A DNA stretch of 64,000 nucleotides from Synaphobranchus kaupii (taxonomy: Eukaryota; Chordata; Actinopteri; Anguilliformes; Synaphobranchidae): assembly GCA_029718625.1 (NCBI GenBank), contig CM056380.1:18385923-18449922 (forward strand), given 5' to 3'. Under the pieces are notes generated by a model. The model searched no databases, had not been told where the DNA came from, and was given only the letters and a program-made list of their open reading frames with translations. The first letter of the stretch is position 1, and each line of letters opens with the position of its first letter. Shown one piece after another: positions 44,242 through 55,984 of the stretch. A program made the position numbers and the translations under genes.

Positions 44242-46379
44242 GTCCTAACCGGTTGTTGCTATCGTTTGTTAGCACCCAAATACACCGATCAGCTAACTTT
44301 ACGTGATCCCTTGAGAGCTCACACCATCTGCTTTAAAACATTAATTGGACGTGTTTAAATTGGCTACTGTGTGTTGCTGAATCCCTCCGAAAGTAGTAGA
44401 ACGGGACTTTGTTGAAGTTACATGTGGATGTTGGTCAATTAGCTAGGCTACTCATTAGCTGATATTACTGCCAGGAGGTTTGTAGCATCCAATTCTGCTA
44501 ATACGTAATTGACTAGTGGTTTATTTGTGACATGTTGTTTGGAAACTTTATACTGCTGCTGCTGTTATGCCATGTTAAATGTTAGGTATTTGTATCAGTT
44601 GGGTATGTTGCACATTGTTGCAGAGAGAATTGCTCTTGTAGCCTAATTTTGATAAATAAAACCCGGAAGCTAAACCGGAATTCTTAAGCATTATGGCTGG
44701 CTAGCTTCAGTACTCAAGCCTTCCCGTGAGTTCAGTATTTGCTACCTTGAACATTAGCCTACTACGCGTTACTTTTTTCCCGTCTAGCCTATAGCCTCCA
44801 AACCGTAGTTTGGAGACACGGGGGAACCAAAGTTAGCTTGCTATTTTCCGGTTCCAAGGCCAAAGCTGCTAGCTACAAAGCTTTGGGGTAATACCCAACC
44901 TACCATTATGTTTCGCTGCAAAAGGCGAGGACGCAGGCTCATTTTTGGGGCACTTCACTTTATTAACACCAGTGTATATTATACAGCTTACAGCTCCTTT
45001 CGGCTCCCCGCTTCTAAGAGAGAAACCTGCCGCCAACCACTCACTTACCTAACTCGGTTCTCCTTCCAACATTCCAACATGTCTACCCCACAACCTTACA
45101 CACACAGACCAAACAGAATATCTTAAAAGAAAAAAGTACACCACCCATGATCCCCTCTCTTAAAGCTGCACACCCCCATTTACCAACATACAGCTAGCAA
45201 ACTTATACTCCGTATACATTGTTTGCACACTTTGTATTTGTCAGTGCGTGCTTGATGCAGCTAAAAGCAAAAAAGCAGTGTTCCTAAATAACTAAGCTAA
45301 TAACCTGCGGAAACTCATCAGATGGCAAGTTGTGTGTATTGCAGCCATTTATATATAAAAAAAACAAAAAAACACCATTTGCTCAGCTATACTTTTCCTC
45401 AAATTTGTTCTTCAAATCATTGTCATTGTTCATGTCTTTTACCAAAGAGTAGCTACATTATGCTGGAAAACAAAAACAATCAGTTGGTCCACCGTGGATG
45501 TTTAGTTTGTGGCAATGCGTGACGCTTGTACAGAGGGCTTGATAGAAAGATAATGTTGTCTCCAAAAAAAAAACATTGCATTGTATTAACAATAAAGGAG
45601 TTTGCATTTTGTTTTCAATGGGCGATTTATTCGTGCAAATGAGCCACGGACAGTGGCAAAAACTAAAAGCAATGCTAGCGTGTGCACTCTCTGCATCTGA
45701 AGCTTAAAGCAGGGGGCTGCATTGGTGTGTGCACTGTCTGCAGCTGGTGCTGGTGGGGCATCATTAGTGTGTAGCCTACACTCTCAGCTCAGCTAAAATC
45801 AAAGGGGCAAAGACTGTGCTTCGTTTTGACGCTCACTTCCTGGTGCCAGTGTGGCTTGCTCCAGTATACATTTTCAGGTTATTTCAACGCAAGTCAATGC
45901 TACCAAAGCAGTCAAAATGGTAAAATAAATACATTTTCCCACAAGAACATGTAGTTGCAATAGGTGCTTTCCCATCATCTAATGCCTCTGATGTGCTGAT
46001 ACGTTAGTTGTGTCGTTTGGACCATACTTTAATGTTTTCTGGAGTCGGGACAATTGCGGCCTTCCTGGTGTCTACTGTTTTGCGTGTTTGGTGGACAACC
46101 CGGACCTGGCCCGGACTTGGTGAACCCTGTTCACATAGCTTTTCTCACGAGATAGTATAAGCCACACGGCCAGGGCGGCCAGGCTACACAAAGCCTAGTT
46201 AGGCATTACATTACGTTAGTATGGCCAATGTCTGATCCAAGATCACAGCCGTGTTCTATCTCCGTGCCGGAGGGATATCGATATGGTCTTCCTGATCTTC
46301 AGGAAACAGCAGGTGCTCTGCTGTACACATAGTTTACTGTCACATAATGTTAGTATAGCCAATGTCTGATCCATTCCGC
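44242..46379. other. Noncoding, no gene recognised
   Basis: No exon or clear transposon end. The frame at 44908-45126 (start MFRCKRRGRR) lacks known domains. Duplicated words ATAGTTxACTGTCACATAATGTTAGTATxGCCAATGTCTGATCC-type pairs near 46200-46380 (split here: GTTAGTATGGCCAATGTCTG at 46216 and GTTAGTATAGCCAATGTCTG at 46349) indicate a short local duplication. Confidence 0.4.
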
Positions 46380-46985
46380 TGTACACATAGTTGGTTGGGC
46401 ACTGGATGATCTGCTGTTTCTGGTCATCGCCTGTTTAGCGGGGAGAGATGCCCGTGGTACAGAGTAGTACTAAAGCAGATCCATTCAGCACCAAACCAAA
46501 ATAATTATGCAGCACGTTCATTAATGCACGTAATTTGAATATGTGAGTTGTCCTGACAAAAATGAGCGTCAAAAACGATTAAGTGTGCATAGCAAGTTCT
46601 GTCAGGGTAACTCTTGCTGTAGCCGACCATTGGTCGGCTAGCAACCATGCGTCTCTTACTCAACCAATCACATGCACACACCTCTAATGGAGCGCCCTTT
46701 TTAAACCAAGAATCAGTCCTCCCTGTGCTGCTCACTGCTATGCTGCCTTTTGTGGCTTCCGTGTTAAAAATAATTTGCTATCACCCTCCACCACCCCAAC
46801 TTTCATCTGTGGTTTGGATCTGCTTTAGTACGGGGGTTTCTGGTTAATCTCCTGTTTAGTGGGGGGAGAAGCCCGTGCTCCAGAGTAGTCTTAAAGCAGA
46901 TCCATTCAGCGCCAAACCAAACTAATTATGCAGCACATTCATTAAAGCATGTAATTTGAATACGCGAGTTGTCCTGACAGAACTT
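46380..46985 (+). repeat. Tandem pair of LTR-like or TIR repeats
   Basis: Two copies of a module containing AGCAGATCCATTCAGC, CCAAACCAAA and GAGTTGTCCTGACA end at about 46558 and 46981. The second is complete, from TGTCAGGGTAACTC (46594) to TTGTCCTGACA. The ends AAGTTCTGTCAGG and CCTGACAGAACTT are exact inverse copies. TG...CA ends and a TATA-like CCCTTTTTAAACC suggest an LTR, but no matching 5-bp duplication is present. Confidence 0.55.
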
Positions 46986-47574
46986 AATTTCATATCAAAC
47001 ATATGGCACAAGACAGTGGTGGAGTGGAAAAACTAACATACATAAGTGAAATATTACAAGCAGAAATACTTACATAGAGGAGGAAATATTCGCCTCACTG
47101 AGCGATTGTACATTCATGCTTATATTGTAGTTCATTGTGTAAAGCTTTGGCGACCAAGCACAACTAAACTTTCTGTTGCGCTTAGTCATCATTTATTGTT
47201 CCAAGCATCAAATGAGACGTGTAAAACACAGTTGGGAAGGTTATAATGTCCTCTGTTGGATAAAAGAGTTGTCAGTCAAACCAGAATGAACCGGAATGTG
47301 TTATAACCGCCTGAACAGGTGTGGTTTTACGTATAAACGTTTCAGATAGTGTACTCGTGTTATGAAGGGGCGTGCATTTCTCTATCTCGGATTGTTCAAG
47401 ACAATATATGACCACTGAATCTTGACAGGGACATCAATATGTGTAAAAACAATGGATTTGTATTTGCAGGATTGTATATTGGTAGTATGGTAGTATGACA
47501 TGGTATAATAAGCAAGAATTTAGCTTTTTTATCTCGCGATTGAGTGAGCAGCATTTTCTCTGCTGTATTAGCAT
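46986..47574. other. Noncoding, no gene recognised
   Basis: Nothing recognised. Confidence 0.4.
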
Positions 47575-47581
47575 ACGTTAG

Positions 47582-47868
47582 TTTTTTCCCCCAATTTTTT
47601 CACCTTTTTCTCCCAATTTGGTAGGCAATTGACCCTTAGTAATTCAATTCCCCTTCTAGCAACCGCTGAGAATTCGCTGCTACAACCCTCAGCCGGCAGT
47701 AGGAAAGAAGCCGTCACGCCCTCTTCAGGGCGCAACCCCTCCAAGCCCTGAAGCCGTGAATCCAGCTCGCCCAGGACCGATTGTATGCGACGATTCTCCC
47801 CTGCCGAGTCCCTCCCCCCACCCATCCTTGGGGCGCAGCCGCACAGACTGAAAGTCTGCACCTTTGTC
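47582..47868 (-). mobile_element. SINE related to that at 26562, 5'-truncated
   Basis: Shares CTCCCAATTTGGTAG, CAGTAGGAAxGAxG, CTCTTCAGGGC and ACTGAAAGTCxGC with the first copy in the same order. The tRNA head beyond the ACTGAAAGTC word is missing. Minus-strand open frames here are incidental. Confidence 0.8.
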
Positions 47869-48230
47869 CTGTCTGGGAAGTGAGGATTTAGTAAAATGTG
47901 TATTTTCTGAATCCAGCAGTTTTTTAACAGCCAACGCCCTCGTTTAATGTTCGGCACTCTGAATACAGAACACAGGTGGCATCATCGGTTAAAACTCCTC
48001 ACTTATCCAACACTTTAAATGTATTTCTTTGATTTAATTCGTTAAGTATTATCAAAGATATCAATTATCAATTAAATCGCCAAATTCATTGATAGGCAGA
48101 GCAGCCTGTTGGATCAACCTTTATCAAAAACTCACAACCAGATTAAAATTAAGAGATTTATTAAGTTACAACAAGTATTCAACGCCTTAACTAAAGACGA
48201 AGGTTCAATTACCTTAACAACCTTAACATT
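47869..48230. other. Noncoding, no gene recognised
   Basis: AT-rich sequence with nothing recognised. Confidence 0.4.
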
Positions 48231-48638
48231 TACAGCTGAATCTAGTCTCACCCTCCCATTCCCATAGAGATCCATTCAAATGCAGATAGGTTATAGTATC
48301 GCTTGTAACAGTACCTGAAAATAAGATATTGAGAGTTTTGATATTGATGGGTCACAGACTTCAAGAAGTAACAGCATGCAAAGGATATGCGACCAAATAT
48401 TAAATATGATACTTTAAAAATACGTATGATCCAAGGGTTCACATACTTTTTCCAACAAAGCATTTAATGTTGGATAATTTTGCTCAATAAATAAATTATC
48501 AAAGAATAATGTTTTTTGTTGAGCTGGGTTCACTTTATCAAGTTTTAGGATTAGATGAAGATGTGATCACATTTTAGATCGAATTTATGCAGATATACAG
48601 AAAATTCTAAAGGGTTCACAAACTTTCGAGCAGCACTG
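48231..48638. mobile_element. Tc1-like right end with SB-type core
   Basis: The first 180 bp (CCCATAGAGATCCATTCAAA, GTATCGCTTGTAA, GCATGCAAAGGATATGCGAC) match the centre and right inner arm of the Sleeping Beauty-like element at 21680-21825. The outer part is a different Tc1-type terminal repeat: direct repeats GGGTTCACATACTTTTTCC (48435) and GGGTTCACAAACTTTCGAGC (48612), ending at CAGCACTG before TA (48639). The left end is missing. Confidence 0.8.
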
Positions 48639-48956
48639 TATGTTTTTTTTGTTTTTTTTTTGCGGTATTATAACATTTTATTATAACATTCCAACAAGTC
48701 TATTCATAATAAAAATGATGAATTATTAGGTTGAATTATGACGAGTTAGCCTGCTAGCGACTCCTTTACATTTAATTACGTGTAGCCTATGCAATACAAA
48801 GTGCAGAACACGTTTATAAAAAATAAAAAAACGTTTTCATTCACTATTCTTGCTCAGCTAGTGTTGAAAATATTGGGGGCGATCAATTGCCTTTAAAACA
48901 AAGTGCAGAACATAGGCGCCGATTTTGTGGGTGCTCAGGGGCCACGGGCAAATCTT

Positions 48957-49206
48957 ATTGCAGAGTGAATCGTATTGCAGAGTGAATCTTATTGCAGAGT
49001 GAATCGTATTGCAGAGTGAATCTTATTGCAGGGTGAATTTTATTGCAGAGTGAATTGTATTGCAGGGTGAATCTTATTGCAGAGTGAATCGTATTGCAGG
49101 GTGAATCTTATTGCAGAGTGAATCGTATTGCAGAGTGAATCGTATTGCAGGGTGAATCTTATTGCAGAGTGAATCGTATTGCAGGGTGAATCTTATTGCA
49201 GAGTGA
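48957..49206 (+). repeat. 17-bp minisatellite
   Basis: About fifteen 17-bp units ATTGCAGAGTGAATCKT, with alternating CTT and CGT variants giving a partial 34-bp period. Confidence 0.95.
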
Positions 49207-49955
49207 AGTTATAGTTTGATGCAGGTCACAGGTGGTTTAATCTGGTTCAATGCACACATGAAGCACGTGAAATAAACGCAAATCAAGCAACCAATAAAAA
49301 GGCGCTGTTGAGCTATGCTGGCTCGAGATGGACAAGTTTGTAATAAAAAGTTTTTTGAACGGCTAGAATGTAGCCAGGCTATATCTTGGTAAAAACCTGA
49401 GCCAAATTGATACCTTTATGTCGAAAACGTGTCAAAAAATCTCTTAACCTAGATTTCCACCCCTCTAGATGTCTCGGGTTCATTCCAACCGCTTACTTTC
49501 ACTCCTTACATCCTTTCCTCACTTCCTTTCATCGCTCCTGAGCTCCATCCAACGGAGGATTGTCTGTTGTCTCAGAGCGTGTTTTTGCACAGAAAATAAA
49601 TGGGATGTACTGTTTTATTGGATGCTGTATTTCAGATGTGAAATAGGCTATATACGGTAAATTATGCCAAAATAGTAATATCCTAAAATGAATAGCCTAT
49701 ATGAACATATGAATTGCTTCGGTAAAAGATAGCAAATGCACATAAATAGATTGAAATGACGTTAATTCTCAGTATTTGCCATATTTGTCACGTATCTTGT
49801 ACTAATAAAACTAGAACACAAACTTTGTTGTTTACACTCATAGTTTGATTGCAGGAGCAATGAATGTCTGAGCAATGTCATGGTTACATATCTAAAAACA
49901 TTCCTACTTTCAGTAAATTATGAAAATAAAAAAGAAAATGACTCCAGTCCATTAT
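49207..49955. other. Noncoding, no gene recognised
   Basis: No exon or element recognised. Confidence 0.4.
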
Positions 49956-49959
49956 GTAA

Positions 49960-52215
49960 CAAAAGCAGTCTCAGTGTCCAGACTCTTATGGAGCCTGCAG
50001 TCTCAGTGCCCAGACTCTTATGCAGCCTGCGGTCTCAGTGCCCAGAATCTTATGCAGCCTGTAGTCTCAGTGCCCAGACTATTATGCAGCCTGCAGTCTC
50101 AGTGCCCAGACTATTATGCAGCCTGCAGTCTCAGTGCCCAGGCTCTGATGCAGCCTGTAGTCTCAGTGCCCAGAATCCTATGCACCCTGCAGTCTCAGTG
50201 CCCAGATGCTTATGCAGGCTGCAGTCTCAGTGCCCAGACTCTTATGCAGGCTGCAGTCTCTGTGCCCACACTCTTATGCAGCCTGCAGTCTCAGTGCCCA
50301 GACTCTGATGCAGCCTGCAGTCTCAGTGCCCAGACCCTTATGCAGCCTGCAAGCTCAGTGCCCAGGCTCTTATGAAGCCTGCAGTCTCAGTGCCCAGACT
50401 CTTATGAAGCCTGCAAGCTCAGTGCCCAGGCTCTTATGAAGCCTGCAGTCTCAGTGCCCAGACTATTATGCAGCCTGCAGTCTCAGTGCCCAGACTCTGA
50501 TGCAGGCTGCAGCCTCAGTGCCCAGGCTCTTATGCAGCCTGCAGTCTCAGTGCCCAGGCTCTTATGAAGCCTGCAGTCTCAGTGCCCAGACTATTATGCA
50601 GCCTGCAGTCTCAGTGCCCAGACTCTGATGCAGCCTGCAGCCTCAGTGCCCAGGCTCTTATGCAGCCTGCAGTCTCAGTGCCCAGACTATTATGCAGCCT
50701 GCAGTCTCAGTGCCCAGACTCTGATGCAGCCTGCAGCCTCAGTGCCCAGGCTCTTATGCAGCCTGCAGTCTCAGTGCCCAGGCTCTTATGAAGCCTGCAG
50801 TCTCAGTGCCCAGACTATTATGCAGCCTGCAGTCTCAGTGCCCAGACTCTGATGCAGCCTGCAGCCTCAGTGCCCAGGCTCTTATGCAGCCTGCAGTCTC
50901 AGTGCCCAGGCTCTTATGCAGCCTGCAGTCTCAGTGCCCAGGCTCTTATGAAGCCTGCAGTCTCAGTGCCCAGACTCTGATGCAGGCTGCAGCCTCAGTG
51001 CCCAGGCTCTTATGAAGCCTGCAGTCTCAGTGCCCAGACTCTGATGCAGGCTGCAGCCTCAGTGCCCAGGCTCTTATGAAGCCTGCAGTCTCAGTGCCCA
51101 GACTCTTATGCAGGCTGCAGTCTCAGTGCCCAGGCTCTTATGTAGGCTGCAGTCTCAGTGCCCAGAATCTTATGCAGGCTGCAGTCTCAGTGCCCAGACT
51201 CTGATGCAGGCTACAGTCTCAGTGCCCAGGCTCTTATGTAGGCTGCAGTCTCAGTGCCCAGACTCTTATGCAGGCTGCAGTCTCAGTGCCCAGACTCTGA
51301 TGCAGGCTACAGTCTCAGTGCCCAGGTTCTTATGCAGGCTGCAGTCTCAGTGCCCAGACTCTTATGCAGCCTGCAGTCTCAGTGTCCAGACTCTTATGCA
51401 GCCTGCAGTCTCAGTGCCCAGACTCTGATGCAGCCTGCAGTCTCAGTGCCCAGGCTCTGATGCAGCCTGCAGTCTCAGTGTCCACGCTCTTATGCAGCCT
51501 GCAGTCTCAGTGCCCAGACTCTTATGCAGCCTGCGGTCTCAGTGGCCAGAATCTTATGCAGCCTGCAGTCTCAGTGCCCAGACTATTATGCAGCCTGCAG
51601 TCTCAGTGCCCAGACTATTATGCAGCCTGCAGTCTCAGTGCCCAGGCTCTGATGCAGCCTGCAGTCTCAGTGCCCAGAATCCTATGCACCCTGCAGTCTC
51701 AGTGCCCAGATGCTTATGCAGGCTGCAGTCTCAGTGCCCAGACTCTTATGCAGGCTGCAGTCTCTGTGCCCACACTCTTATGCAGCCTGCAGTCTCAGTG
51801 CCCAGACTCTGATGCAGCCTGCAGTCTCAGTGCCCAGACCCTTATGCAGCCTGCAGTCTCATTGCCCAGACTCTTATGAAGCCTGCAAGCTCAGTGCCCA
51901 GGCTCTTATGAAGCCTGCAGTCTCAGTGCCCAGACTCTTATGCAGCCTGCAGTCTCAGTGCCCAGACTCTGATGCAGGCTACAGTCTCAGTGCCCAGAAT
52001 CTTATGCAGCCTGCAGTCTGTGCCCAGACTCTTATGCAGGCTGCAGTCTCAGTGCCTAGAATCTTATGCAGACTGCAGTCTCAGTGCCCAGACTCTTATG
52101 CAGCCTGCAGTCTGTGTCCAGACTCTTATGCAGCCAGCAGTCCCAGTGCCCAGACTCTTATGCAGCCTGCAGTCTCAGTGCCCAGACTCTTATGCAGCCT
52201 GCAGTCTCTGTCCCT
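49960..52215 (+). repeat. 32-bp minisatellite of about 2.25 kb
   Basis: Around 70 copies of a 32-bp unit combining CAGCCTGCAGTCTCAGTGCC and CAGACTCTTATG. Because 32 is not a multiple of three and the unit lacks stops in this strand, overlapping open frames of up to 218 codons occur, reading a 32-residue translated period. Variant units (GGCTCT, GACTAT, GCAGGCTG) are arranged in blocks. The open frames are not genes: no promoter, splice pattern or domain supports them. Confidence 0.97.
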
Positions 52216-52249
52216 GTACAATGAGTCACAACAGAGCCGCAAGAGCATA

Positions 52250-53069
52250 GAGTACTCAAGTGAGTACGTCAGTCGTGGGCGGAGTCTGGTTTCGGAAGTA
52301 AATTCCCTATGGAAAATAGAATGGGCTTCGGAGACTATCGACTATTTCTTGAAGTCTGATTTATAGAATGAGCCGAAACGTTCCTGGATTAGCCTATGTG
52401 GTACAAGGATATAGACCATATATCGCATGTTACAATTTTTATTTTTTAAAGTAACGCATTAATGATTGTAGTTCGACTTGTAGTCCACTTTAACGGACTG
52501 CATATCCAGTACTGCAACGCACGGGTGGTTCTCGACCAATAAGATATCATCATCTCATCTGTCTGCTCTGTGGCAGATGGGAGTAGGCTAGTGCTGCTCA
52601 AGACAAGCTAACGCTAGCTTGCTAAGTAGAGAAGCCCGCCTGACAAGGTCAGAAACTATGCTACGGTTAACCACATAAAGCAATTCTAGCTTTTCGTCCT
52701 TCAAGCTACCTAGCTAACATTAGAAAAAAGTGTTTAAAAATGGAGCTATGTGCTACTGCTGGCTAACGTTATATGAAAACGTCTGGAGATAAGGCTGCTC
52801 GTTTGGAGGGAATTATGGGACGTGTAGTTTTTAAACAGTGCCAGCGCTGGGATGTTCACAAAAAAATACAAAAACGTAAAATATACTCGAAGCTGGTCCA
52901 GAAAAACAACATAGTTTGCGAACAGGCGTTATATTGAACAATCCGGGAAATTGACGGTAAGACATAATCAGTAGAAATGGTTTAAAAGTAAGCTTTAGTT
53001 AATGTCTACGCTCTAAATGAATGTGGAATTTACTTCCGAAACCAGCGTGACGTAGTTACTTGAGTACTC
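52250..53069. mobile_element. TA-flanked TIR element
   Basis: Starts GAGTACTCAAGTGAGTACGT and ends TAGTTACTTGAGTACTC, flanked by TA at 52248 and 53070. Pairing resumes inside with TGGTTTCGGAAGTAAATTCC and its inverse (52288 and 53027). The 820-bp interior has no recognised transposase. Confidence 0.85.
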
Positions 53070-53432
53070 TATTACAGATGAACTGCTCTGGGAGTAATCA
53101 CAGGGAATCTAGGGTGGATTTGGCTGCAAGTGATACATGTTGTAAGCGCTTGTGTTTGATGTACCTTGTGCTTAACTGGGTAAGGCTTTCTTCTCCCTCT
53201 TATTAAAGGCATTTGTGATATGGTTGAGAGGCGTTATTGAAACACAGGGCTGGTTTATTGATAGAGGTTTCCAGGGCTGTTCCTTATCCCTCACGCTTTC
53301 TCCGCCCCCACTCTACACAACCGTACGTGCTCCGACTGACTGACAGCAGCCAACGTGTATGTGATAAACTGATCTGTGAGTACAGGGAGGCTGTTTCCAA
53401 TACCAGTCTTCTTTCGCATTACAAACACTAGT

Positions 53433-53433
53433 A

Positions 53434-53487
<54 letters not shown>

Positions 53488-53488
53488 T

Positions 53489-53537
<49 letters not shown>

Positions 53538-53547
53538 TATATAATGT

Positions 53548-53582
<35 letters not shown>

Positions 53583-53627
53583 TACACATATACACGCACA
53601 TACAAATGCACATCCCGAGATAGATGC

Positions 53628-53704
<77 letters not shown>

Positions 53705-53760
53705 AATGAAGATAGACACACATGCACACAAATGTACACAGCCAGACACACACACACATG
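53433..53760 (+). repeat. CA microsatellite cluster
   Basis: Four CA tracts separated by short ATACATATATAA-type interruptions. Long Cys-Val and His-Thr frames on the two strands are artefacts. Confidence 0.98.
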
Positions 53761-53925
53761 TGCCAAACTGCCAAGGAAGTAAATGAGCTTGTCTTGCATG
53801 GCTAAGCACCATAAATCTATGCTGTTCCAGCTGCTCTGCTGCACATTGGAGGCCATACAGCCCTTGTCACCAAACCCAGACTACTTCCTGTCTCAGGAAC
53901 ACCCAAACCCTGCCAGGCTTCTTAA

Positions 53926-55246
53926 AGGGATAGTTCGGAATTTTGGACATAATGTCTCAATTACGACTTACCCATGATGTAGTTGATTGATGGAAACCAT
54001 TTTCAGATAATTCCATGCTGTCCCTTCTTTTGGACATACACACATTGCTAATGCTAGCGCAACTCTGAGGTATCGAGTAGCATCCACAACCAAACGCACT
54101 TAAACACTCCACAGTGCACCCAAAGCAAATAAAATACGACGACAGTCTATTGGGGTTATTTTCAGTGATTATACCATCATTTTTCAAGTCAAACTATTGT
54201 TGAATCCTTTACTTTGTGCTCACCTAAATTCTCTGTGGAAGTACAGCGTTAGTTTAGTAGGTAACGTAAAGTAGCCTATAGCTCTGCCAGCCAAAAACAA
54301 TATCGCGTGTGTGAAAGAATCAGACTCGTAGTATTGTTAGCTAACGTTCAGGTAAGATGGTATTTCGGTGTGTATTTCAAGGTTGTTCAAATCATGCAAA
54401 AAAAAATGGGCACCACAAAGTTTTCACCGATTTACAGTGGAAGATCAACAAAGAAAACAGCTGTGGCTTCTTGCTGCTCGCATGGATGTCACCAATTGAG
54501 ACTCTAAAAAAGTTGTGTGTAGTGACCATTTCACGGAGGATGACTATGTGAAAATCAAAAAAGGACGGTCGGGACACCCTCTACTGAAGGAGACTGCTGT
54601 GTCATCACCTGTTTTTCTTCGTGCAAAGAAAACAACTGACGAGCAGGTAACTAATAAATTATTGCATACGTGATCTATCTATTCAATTTAGCTAGCTAGT
54701 TGCCACGACTGGGAAGTCATGGAAGTGGTCAAATTTTTCCTGCAAATTGGTAGCCAGTGTGCTTGCTTGTATATGCTGTGTTATTCTGTAGTATGTTTGT
54801 GTTTAGCTGACTTGTTGTCTACCAAATATGTAACTTTACAGCAAAACGGATTGTGTCGGCAACTGTGGAGTACAGCAGATAGCCTACAGGCAGATACCCT
54901 GGCTAATCTACAGCTAGCTCCGCCGCCGTACTTCCACTGAGAATTTAGGTGAGCACAAAGTAAAGGATTCAACGATAGTTTGACTTGAAAAATTATGGTA
55001 TAATCACTGAAAATAACCCCGATAGACTGTCGTCGTATTTTATTTGCTTTGGGTGCACTGTGGAGTGTTTAAGTGCGTTTGGTAGTGGATGCTACTTGAT
55101 ACCTCAGAGTTGCGCTAGCATTAGCAATGTGTGTATGTCCAAAAGAAGGGACAGCATGGAATTATCTGAAAATGGTTTCAATCAATCAACTATATCATGG
55201 GTAAGTCGTAATTGAGACATTATGTCCAAAATTCCGAACTATCCCT
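53926..55246 (+). mobile_element. TTAA-flanked element with 319-bp inverted arms and a THAP exon
   Basis: Begins AGGGATAGTTCGGAATTTTG and ends CAAAATTCCGAACTATCCCT, flanked by TTAA at 53922 and 55247. Inverted arms 53926-54244 and 54928-55246 are about 95 percent alike by eye. The 683-bp centre contains a THAP zinc-finger exon. TTAA duplication plus a THAP domain point to the Kolobok superfamily, with piggyBac sharing only the TTAA. The DDE catalytic part is missing, so this is a deletion derivative. A truncated copy lies at 9296-9754. Confidence 0.88.
54357..54646 (+). pseudogene. THAP zinc-finger exon of the TTAA element
   Basis: The ATG at 54357 starts MVFRCVFQGCSNHAKKNG, with the first two zinc ligands C5 and C10 (C-x4-C). 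Downstream, in a shifted frame, VCSDHFTEDDYVKIKKG supplies the C-x-x-H pair, and then KETAVSSPVFLRAKK is the C-terminal AVPS-F-like end of the domain. A GT donor follows at 54647 (GAGCAG/GTAACT). THAP domains bind DNA, here probably the element's own arms. At least one frameshift between residues 35 and 50 breaks the exon; the Trp expected in the middle is visible in the first frame. Further exons are absent. Confidence 0.83.
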
Positions 55247-55250
55247 TTAA

Positions 55251-55984
55251 AAATACAACCTTGTTTCTCATGTTTGTTTTGGACATTATATGTCCATGAA
55301 AGCTGTGACATGAACATCATGTTTTTTACAAATAATTTTTACACCAGAAAGCTGTGCCTCCATCACTATGTTTGGAGTGCACACATTCTGGTAGATATTG
55401 TTTTGTCAACTTCAAGAGCTGAAAGTCTTCCACACATGTTTTCAGTGAGGTGTCTTTCAGACTTTACTTGTTTCCTTTGAAACAAAGAATTCTCATGCAG
55501 TATGACCTGAAAGGGCTTCCATTTAGAATTTCCTTTTGTCACTGTAGCAAGTTTGAAATCTCTGCAAAGGAACAGCGTGAAATTATTTTTTGGTGAATTT
55601 TTTAATATATTTTTATATTTGGATCTCTATATCGCCACTACATAACCTCACATAAAGCTCACATAACCACATAACATAAAATGTTTTTCAAAGAGCACCT
55701 TTTTGTTTATCACCTGCTGACTCCACAGTGCTTTGAACAAAAGTTATTTGTTTTCATTATGCTGCACAACTATTCCTTCGCTGTTCGTTGCGTGCAATGT
55801 CGCTGCCTCGCCACTGGGAAAAGCGTACGCAAGGTCGAGAGCTGTTGTGAGATTTAATCGTACCGTACGGTCACGTTAATTTTGATAAATCCGGAAATTT
55901 CCATAAAAATGACCTTGCGCTCAACTTTACGATCAGATTTGAACGTACGCCTGAATGATAAATGAGGCCCATTATCTTTTCAAG
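55251..55984. other. Noncoding, no gene recognised
   Basis: No exon. The words CTGAATGATAAATGAGGCCC at 55951 look like the end of a dispersed DNA element; the other end is not visible. Confidence 0.4.

Noticed and set aside
49880..52366. Open frames of up to 218 codons reading repeated SVPRLLCSLQSQCPDS text
   Set aside because: They are translations of a stop-free 32-bp minisatellite read through all three frames; no gene signals or domain.
53291..53856. Cys-Val-rich and His-Thr-rich frames
   Set aside because: Translations of CA/TG microsatellite.
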